Assembly (NCBI GenBank): GCA_015680685.1
Contig: MNCI01008326.1
Span: 106,300 to 170,299, forward strand
Length of the DNA: 64,000 nucleotides
From: Gnetum montanum
Taxonomy: Eukaryota > Streptophyta > Gnetopsida > Gnetales > Gnetaceae
Direction of reading: 5' to 3'
A program made the translations under genes and the position numbers. Below, piece after piece: positions 57,716 through 64,000 of this stretch (positions are counted from its first letter, which is position 1; every line of letters starts with the position of its first letter). The notes beneath the pieces are model-generated. The model was given only the letters and a program-made list of their open reading frames with translations. It was not told the origin of the DNA and did no database searches.

Positions 57716-58300
57716 AATGACCTCTTCTTTTCACCCTTATACCAACATGGTGGTTGATCTACCTGATAACATTGTTTGCAAGTCTTACTTACTTATACCT
57801 TGATTTATGGTCATCATTACATGATGTTTAATTTACCACTTTCAATTTATAGCCTTGTTACATTTACCATTTATGTTTACATAAACATATAAAACATAGA
57901 AAAATATAAAATACATAAAACATATAAATTTAAAATAAACACATAGCTAAAGTCACACCATGTAATGATAAAAATATATACATACATAAATGTCCATAAC
58001 CATAGTTGCATTGTGTAACTTACAACAACCAAGATAATATACAATCTACAGAGCTATGATAGACAAATACAATAACTATGAAGAAATTAAAATGGTGAAA
58101 TATAATAATAACAAATCTATTAGGAGTGAAAACTAAGCCACAAGATGAGGTGGATCATCAATAACATCATCCCCAACTTCATCTTCACTTGAGAGTTGTA
58201 AACCAGTAAAACATACAAACCATTAAGAGCCATGATAAACAAAAGTAGAACAAATAATAATAACAATTCAACCACATACCCTACATGCTACATGGGCCTA
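57716..58300 (-). pseudogene. Last exon and intron of the antisense gene, third Tat-like copy
   Basis: 57,716-58,030 matches the spacer at 840-1,090. On the minus strand an acceptor TTACAACTCTCAAG at about 58,196 precedes an exon reading VGDDVIDDPPHLVA and then a stop; at 1,203-1,150 the acceptor GTGTTTCAAG precedes GDIGGPSGKGGNDPPLP. A good donor (GG/GTATGTGG) lies at about 58,275. Two independent copies thus keep the same terminal exon and intron position in antisense to gag-pol. Upstream exons are not readable here. Confidence 0.4.
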
Positions 58301-59540
58301 CAAGATGAAGTTACAGGCACAAAGAAATTTCAAAAGTAAAATTCACAAGCTATAATTCCAAATCATAGTGGGAAGGGAGAAAAAAGCTATGCAATGATAT
58401 AACACTAGTTTTAGGTAAAGCTTCAATGAACTTCATTATTCATCATTATCTATGAACTGTGATGAGAATTTTAGTCTATTAATAGATTTACCTCAACCTA
58501 TGGTAGATTTAATAGCTAATACCAAAACAAAGAAGAGGAATGTAGTTGCTAAAGCTTACATAAGATGGTGATCCTTCTGAGTTTACAATGGTTAGTCATA
58601 TAGAGATTAGTTTTTTGCCAACAGTCCAACATGAAGTAGACTAATACAGTAACATAAATGATCCCATGAAGAACAAAATATGAATCCAATTTATTTTGTC
58701 AAATTTTTGGTCATCCACTTGATAGTACTATGAATAAAAATTGCTATAGCCGGCGTAGCACGAAAATGTTATACATGAAAATCCTCTAGAAGAAAATACA
58801 ACATAATATCAAATTTAGCATTACAATCATGATTATTTGATGGAGAATCTAGCATCTGCATCTACGTCCATGTCTGTGTGTGACTTAAGTTGTATTCAAT
58901 AGGTACTAAGCTTAAATCCCATCGGTCAGCTGCACACAGTCTCTTAACACTCACTTTTTACCATCAAACTATACAGTAGCCTTGCCAGTGTTGTAGGACA
59001 TGTGGAGTTTGTAGAAAATGTAGTAAACCAACATGATAACCATCCATACCACAAATTGCACAAACAATGCTCCATCTGGGAAAGTCAAAAGAAAGAAATT
59101 CACAGTAATTGATAGTGTCTATCCACCTACATTATGCATGTCATTGCTTTGATGGACATCCTCCCTCTGTTGTATGTCATTGTACACCACAAAACCCTTC
59201 CCCTACATTCCATCCAAAGCCAATAGTTGTTGCAGCATCACCATTTTTTACCACTCCATGGTCTACCTGAATGCCTTTCCTCTACCACCATTGCCACAAA
59301 ATTCCCATTTTGCAGCAACACCATCCATTGCTTTCCATGGAAAATCTAACATTGTTGTAGTAAACCCTTGGTAGCACAATGCAATAGAGTCCAAAGTTCC
59401 CAAGTGACCCCTGTAATGACTAGTGACTTGTAACAAAACAAAAGCATATTATACCCCCTAGATGAAGGTTAAAAAAATCAAAAAAAGCTACTTTAAAAAA
59501 CACTTCTTAAGAGAACTTAATATTACTTTCAAAGCCTAAT
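58301..59540. other. Mostly unrecognised; one membrane-like minus-strand stretch
   Basis: Within it, minus strand 59,100-58,925 gives FPDGALFVQFVVWMVIMLVY then YIFYKLHMSYNTGKATV-stop-FDGKK. This is a hydrophobic segment followed by a basic, gene-like sequence with few stops. I do not recognise it; it may be another captured gene fragment. The rest shows nothing clear. Confidence 0.25.
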
Positions 59541-62500
59541 ACTAGAGCACTTCATATGATAGTCAAATGTAGTGTAGTTAGTGTTTTGATATCAAGTATT
59601 CAAATGGCATTTCCAAATGAAGAAAATAATCTTAAAAAGGAGAATCTTCTAAGCCTTTAGAAATTTCTACTTAACATAGTCATCATTAAAGATACATAAA
59701 GGAAAACCAATAGGATAATTTCAAATAAAAATCTAAAGATTCTGATACCACTTCCAAATTTGTCAAGAAAAAGAAAATTTTCAAAAAGCATGCACAAAAG
59801 AGTCTTCATCTTGCAAATGGTGCATTTAGGGCAATCAACTCCTAAGAAGTAAAGCCTATGTCCAATGGGAAGACCATAATGAATCAAGGACCAGAAAAAG
59901 AAATGATGCTTAGGATGGGCCTTGAAAATCTAGACACGATGAAAAATAGCTTTTCAATGGTGATCCTCAAGTTGAACGGTCCATGTTCTATTTAAAGTGG
60001 AGAATTGAAATTCTTGTAAGTGAAACCAAGATTTGGATTTAGAAATGTGAAGGAATGCAAAGGAAAGCCATTAGGCCAAAACAAATCATCATACCCAGCA
60101 GTATCATTGTGCAACCTAGGAATTCCAAAGTTGGAGAGAACATGCTTAATGTGTTGATAAATAGGAGTATCTTTTCTTTAAAACCCCCATTTAACTTTGA
60201 CATATTACCAAGAGATGGCAATAAAATCATTTCTAATAGAAAGTAATTGACCAACATGGTGGAGATTGTGATTAACAAAATGATTATCTTTGTGAGAAAA
60301 TATTTTATATAAACAACCAAACTTCTTTTTGAAAATAGGTGATCACCAAATGAAGTGCATTGACAAAGTGTTTAAGCTTAATTGAGTAGGTTTCCATTGC
60401 AAAAAGCCTTTAATTTGACTCTGATACAACCAAATTTGCTTTAAAAGGAAGGAGTCTATAATCTTTTGAGATCCTCCATAGATGATCCAAGTGCTCCAAT
60501 AAGTATTATTCCATATTTGGTGATTACCTAGACAAGAAATATTATGCCTAAATAGAATTCTTCCAAGCTTCATTACCTTCTATATAGCAAGTGACCCATT
60601 AAGAGGCCAAGAGAATACTTTGTTGTTCAATAGAGGAAAGGCCCAAACCATTCTAATCGTTTAAATGCAAATATCCAAAGCAACTCTATGAAAAGTTTTG
60701 TAATTATCATTATCCCCCCCATAAGAAATTCTTGAGAATTCTATTGATGCTTTGAAAGGAATATTTAGAAGGAGCCATAAAAGAAGAGTAGTACACAAGA
60801 GTGAAGATTAATATATGATTGGCTATGATAAATCTAATTGTAAGAGATAAGGGTTTGGAAGCCCATTTTAAAGCCTTTTGTTTAACGTTTTTCATCAAAT
60901 TATATCATAAAGTAGTGGGAGTAGAGAATAAAGCTATCAGAATATTGAAAAGGATGAAAGCATCTATAGGAGAAAGCTAGTTGATATTATAATTATAAGT
61001 CCAAGTCTGCCTTGGAGAGAAGATTGACCAAATAGCTTACATTTTGCTCCAATTAATTTTGGCTCCTGAGGATTTATAGTAAATGTAAATGCAATCCAAG
61101 GCAGTGTTAAAATTATTATGATCCTCAAGCAACATGAGAAAACTGTCATCTGCAACATGGTTATAAAGAAGATCCTTACCATCATGTGGAAGAGAGATAC
61201 ATTTTAATCTCATAGAATCATTGTGACCTCTAAGAATAGCTCCAAGAGCATTAGCAACCATGATAAAGAGATAAGAAGCTAAAGAGCATCCCTGTTTGAC
61301 TGATTTTTGAAGCTTAATAACCTTAGAAAAGGTCCCATTAATACAAATAACTGAAGAGGCATCCGATAAAAGAAGATTAATATGACTATCAAAAACATTA
61401 CCTATGATACTTAATAACACTTCTTAAAAATGATCAATCAAGCATGTCATAAGCTTATGCAAAATTGAGCTTAAGAAGAATGAATTTTTGATCAATGGAA
61501 GAAGCATAATGCATATTATCAATGATGGTAATGACATTATCTAAGATATTCCTACCTTAAACAAAACTAGTGTGCTCTTTGCTGATGAGTTGAGGAAGAA
61601 TAGATTTTAGTTTATTGGCTATAGGTTTAGCAACAATTTTGTAGATAACATTTAAAAGAGTAATAGGGTGCTAGTTGCTAATGCACATACAATATCCTAA
61701 ATTGGATAAAATGTTAATAATTCCAACATTGATAACTTTGCCAAAGGAACTTTTTATAAGAACTTCCTTATACATACTATAAATGGTATCTTGAAGAGTG
61801 GGCCAATATTTTTTGAAAAATTCTATAGGAAGACCATCCATACCAAGGGCATTGCCATCATGAGACAAATCCTATTTAGATAGAAGAGTAGCATCAAAAA
61901 ATATGGAATGAGTAAGAGGAGTAATGATGCTTGAGCAATTATGTATTGCAATAGGATCACTGTCTTCTTTGCAAAAAATATTAGAGTAAAAATCAAAGAA
62001 ATCTTGTAAAATGTCAATATTGGAAGTAAAGATATTATCTTCAACTTGAATAGATGGGATTTTAGTGAAGGAAATTCTCTGTTTGAGGATATGAAAAAAA
62101 ATATTTACTAGCCTTCTCACCCATACAAATCCAAGAAAGACAGGCATGAAGGTGAGCATCTCTAACTTCATGATGATTTATAATACACATGTTCTCCTTG
62201 GAAATTTGCAAACAATAGAACTAAGCCTCTCTAGCTTCACCTCTATTAATAATATTTTGTAATAAGGAAATTTCCTTATGAAGTTTGGACTTATGTGAAG
62301 CTATTAAAGAATCCACCATTTTACTTGCATGTTTGAGAAAACATTAAAGGCAAGTATGAGCATTAGTCACCAATCTATCCAACCATCATCACCAATGGGT
62401 TTAGGATGTAAATTGGAAACTTTTATCAATAAAGAGCACATAGAGGTACTACAAAGAAAGGCAGTGTTAAAAATATATGGAAGAGAAGGAGTAGCTAGAA

Positions 62501-63240
62501 GGGGAAAGAGACTAGTGTATAGGATAATGATCTGAGAGCACCTAGGTATAATTTTCCTGAACAAGAGCACTGTTTGTGGTAGTAAATTGGATACAAGCAT
62601 TTGTAGACATTTAAACCTAGTTCAACCTAGAAGAAATGTAGGAATCTCCATGTCTATCATTACTTTAAGTAAATCGATTAGAAGTACTAGACAAGGGGTA
62701 ATTTCCATTAACTTCTTGAAAATTCAATTTACTCTTCAAATGAAGCTAAAAGGAAAGTTCACTATTATCTAAACCACCTCTCTATCCTTCAAATTTATCC
62801 TCTATATTCTCAATCATATTAAAGTCTTCTACAATGATCCAACTAGCTGTAGACAAATTATGATCAAGCCAATTTAAAAAATATCTTCTAATCATTCAAG
62901 ATACAAGGAGCATAAATGGAAACGAAGCCTAGAATTTCATTAGTGTACTGTAACCGAACCCACAACAATGGCTTGAATTATCACAACCATGATTGATGAT
63001 AGACTCCTGCTACTTACTGTGAAGAAGAATCATAGCTCCACCTTTACCATGTTCATGGCTAGAAGAAACATAATAACTATTATAAAAAATAATCTTACAA
63101 CAATTTTGATGAAGACCTTAAATAACTATTCGGAAAAATACTCTTACAACAATAAAGGCAACATCTAGGTAATGCCTACGAATATAATCTTGGACTATAT
63201 ATCTTCTACAAGAATCCAAGAGTCCCCTAACATTCCATGA
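59541..63240 (-). pseudogene. L1-type LINE ORF2: endonuclease, RT, zinc finger
   Basis: Non-LTR retrotransposon ORF2 in broken frames. The minus strand starts at 63,240 with FSWNVRGLLDSCRRYIVQDY, the standard N-terminus of plant L1 endonucleases; further on come the ASWIIVEDFNM block (about 62,850) and LSDHYP at 62,541-62,520. RT: a GMDGLPIEFFKKYW motif at about 61,845, SVKQGCSLASYLFIM at about 61,300 and the catalytic HVADDSF at 61,160-61,141, so the Ala-Asp-Asp is intact. The C-terminal zf-RVT-like CPKCTICKMKT lies at about 59,830-59,795. Several stops and shifts. ORF1 and the 5' region are missing: an LTR starts 15 bp beyond the endonuclease, so the LINE is either 5'-truncated there or split by it. 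No poly-A tail is evident; the 3' limit is approximate. Confidence 0.82.
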
Positions 63241-63280
63241 GAAATACTACATTGTTGATGAGACGTGACATGCACTGGGC

Positions 63281-63374
63281 CGCGATATCGCGTACGCAAT
63301 ATCGCGGCCGCCGCGATATTGCATCCCATGCGATATCGCGTCTTCCCCTGCGATATCGCGTACGCGATATCGCG
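63281..63374. repeat. Intact palindromic GATATCGCG array
   Basis: Six copies of CGCGATATCGCG or one- to two-base variants at 63,281, 63,295, 63,312, 63,329, 63,349 and 63,363. 63,350-63,373 is a perfect 24-bp palindrome centred on GCGTACGC. CAATATCGCGG and CCGCGATATTG (63,297-63,321) form another inverted repeat. The array ends 15 bp before the TATA box. Confidence 0.9.
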
Positions 63375-63389
63375 TCCCGCCGCCATATC

Positions 63390-63398
63390 TATAAATAA
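63390..63398 (+). promoter_or_regulatory. TATA box of the young LTR
   Basis: TATAAATAA followed by GAGGTGG, directly after the palindromic array. Conserved in all better-preserved LTRs of the family in this window. Confidence 0.75.
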
Positions 63399-63678
63399 GA
63401 GGTGGCACTTCCTTCATTTCCCAATCTTGGCTAGAAGTAGCGAAGCTCTGGCAGATTGATCACTCCAGAGTTAGAATTTTTCCCATGTGCCTGCAGTAGG
63501 AGTCCTAGAGTGAACGGCTCTTTATTCAAGCAGCTTGTAACCTAAACCCAAGTTGTGTACAGAAATAAACATGAACTTGATTGGATAAACCTTGCAGCAC
63601 GTGGTTTCATTTATTGTTGTTTATTTACTGCTTTCCTAGTGTGCACAAGTACGACTTGATTACGAGCGTCTACGGACG

Positions 63679-63879
63679 TGTACAGCTGGTCAAGGAATTG
63701 GCTACTTGGTAACCCAGTAGCGTATTCCAGGATTCTACGCTTGGTAATCCCAGTGGTAGTCCAATGTGTACGGCTAGTCAAGGAATCGGCTACTCATTGC
63801 TAGGCTAGAACGTTTGATAAGTACAACTTAGTTACGAACACCCACGGGTGTGTACGGCTAGCTAAGGAATCGGCTGCTT
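63679..63879. repeat. Three dispersed 30-bp repeats in U5
   Basis: GTGTACGGCTAGTCAAGG-type units at 63,679-63,708, 63,766-63,795 and 63,850-63,879, 84-87 bp apart, each in a longer degenerate unit with 'tacgacttgattacgagcgtctacgg'. The other LTR copies carry at most one such unit. Confidence 0.8.
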
Positions 63880-64000
63880 ATCACACTTAAGCTAAATAAG
63901 GTGCCTCAGTACGACCACTTTGAGCACTTGCATTACGTGTGGTGATCCCAGTAATGATTAGCATTTGGTAAGCCACAGTTGCATAGTTCAGGGTGTGTCC

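Larger units (their letters stand above)
63256..64000 (+). repeat. Young Athila-like LTR, cut by window end
   Basis: Starts TGATGAGACG. It holds the palindromic array, a TATA box and R/U5 that match the LTRs at 38,116 (plus) and 3,578/9,806 (minus): 'aggagtcctagagtgaacggctctttattcaagcag', 'ggataaaccttgcag', 'ggtgatcccagtaatgattag'. It keeps far more CpG than any other copy, so it is the youngest. An extra segment of repeats (63,640-63,890) is absent from the other copies. No 3' ORF precedes it, so it is a 5' or solo LTR. Confidence 0.85.

Noticed and set aside
59174-59374. Plus-strand open frame of 66 codons near the LINE 3' side
   Set aside because: No recognisable motif, Pro/His-rich composition and no conservation with other parts of the window.
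63195-63459. Overlapping open frames on both strands rich in Arg-Tyr-Arg and Ile-Ala-Ala-Ala
   Set aside because: They are translations of the palindromic GATATCGCG array; a self-complementary repeat reads alike on both strands and is open by composition, so no protein is called.
1-64000. tRNA, rRNA or other structural RNA genes
   Set aside because: No A/B box pair with a cloverleaf, no rRNA core and no snRNA motif was recognised on either strand by reading; a covariance-model scan would settle this.

Overview
This window reads as intergenic DNA from a large-genome seed plant. It is AT-rich, has no intact host gene, and is filled almost wall to wall with decayed LTR retrotransposons of Ty3/gypsy type plus one LINE. 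The mix of Tat/Ogre-like, Athila-like and chromovirus-like gypsy copies, the plant-style introns and the captured plant gene fragments (a RuvB-like helicase and a leucine-rich-repeat protein) support a plant. Great age and heavy CpG decay would suit a conifer, another gymnosperm or a giant-genome angiosperm, but species cannot be told from what is visible. No tRNA, rRNA, CRISPR array or functional protein-coding gene was found.

Layout. 1-24,290 looks like a very large plus-strand Tat-like element: protease end (1-330), a spacer with CATGGCC repeats, a spliced gene in antisense (minus, about 1,131-3,577 and 10,599-11,660), a hidden tandem array of about 185-bp units (13,640-16,650), then RT, RNase H, a second RNase H-like domain and integrase (17,358-20,735), and an LTR (about 21,776-24,290). 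One exon of the antisense gene is split by a complete minus-strand Athila-like element (3,578-10,598) with LTRs, a 5-bp target duplication CCTAT, gag and protease but no RT or integrase. A second Tat copy, gag and protease only, follows at 24,330-28,124 and runs into a truncated LTR (28,125-28,837 and 31,388-31,625). That LTR is split by a 2,550-bp insertion (28,838-31,387; target duplication ATGGT) carrying fragments of a RuvB-like helicase and an LRR protein.

31,626-38,959 holds a plus-strand Athila-like relic (gag, protease, start of RT, spliced 3' ORF, LTR), interrupted by a 5'-truncated minus-strand chromovirus-like element (34,400-37,241). 40,895-49,115 holds minus-strand Athila-like LTRs, an additional ORF block and a decayed pol. 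50,887-58,300 is a third Tat copy with gag, protease, CATGGCC repeats and the last exon of the same antisense gene; inside it sits a minus-strand element (54,595-57,640) with two 1.4-kb LTRs around only 186 bp. 59,541-63,240 is an L1-type LINE on the minus strand. At 63,256 a CpG-rich, apparently young LTR of the palindrome-bearing Athila-like family starts and runs off the window.

The most unusual signals are the intron-containing antisense gene carried by the Tat-like family, the palindromic GATATCGCG arrays just upstream of the TATA box in the Athila-like LTRs and their CpG erosion in older copies, the conserved 60-bp intron of the Athila-like 3' ORF, the insertion with two captured gene fragments, and the ~185-bp tandem array. 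All alignments here were made by eye between parts of the window and against remembered family motifs; no database search was run.
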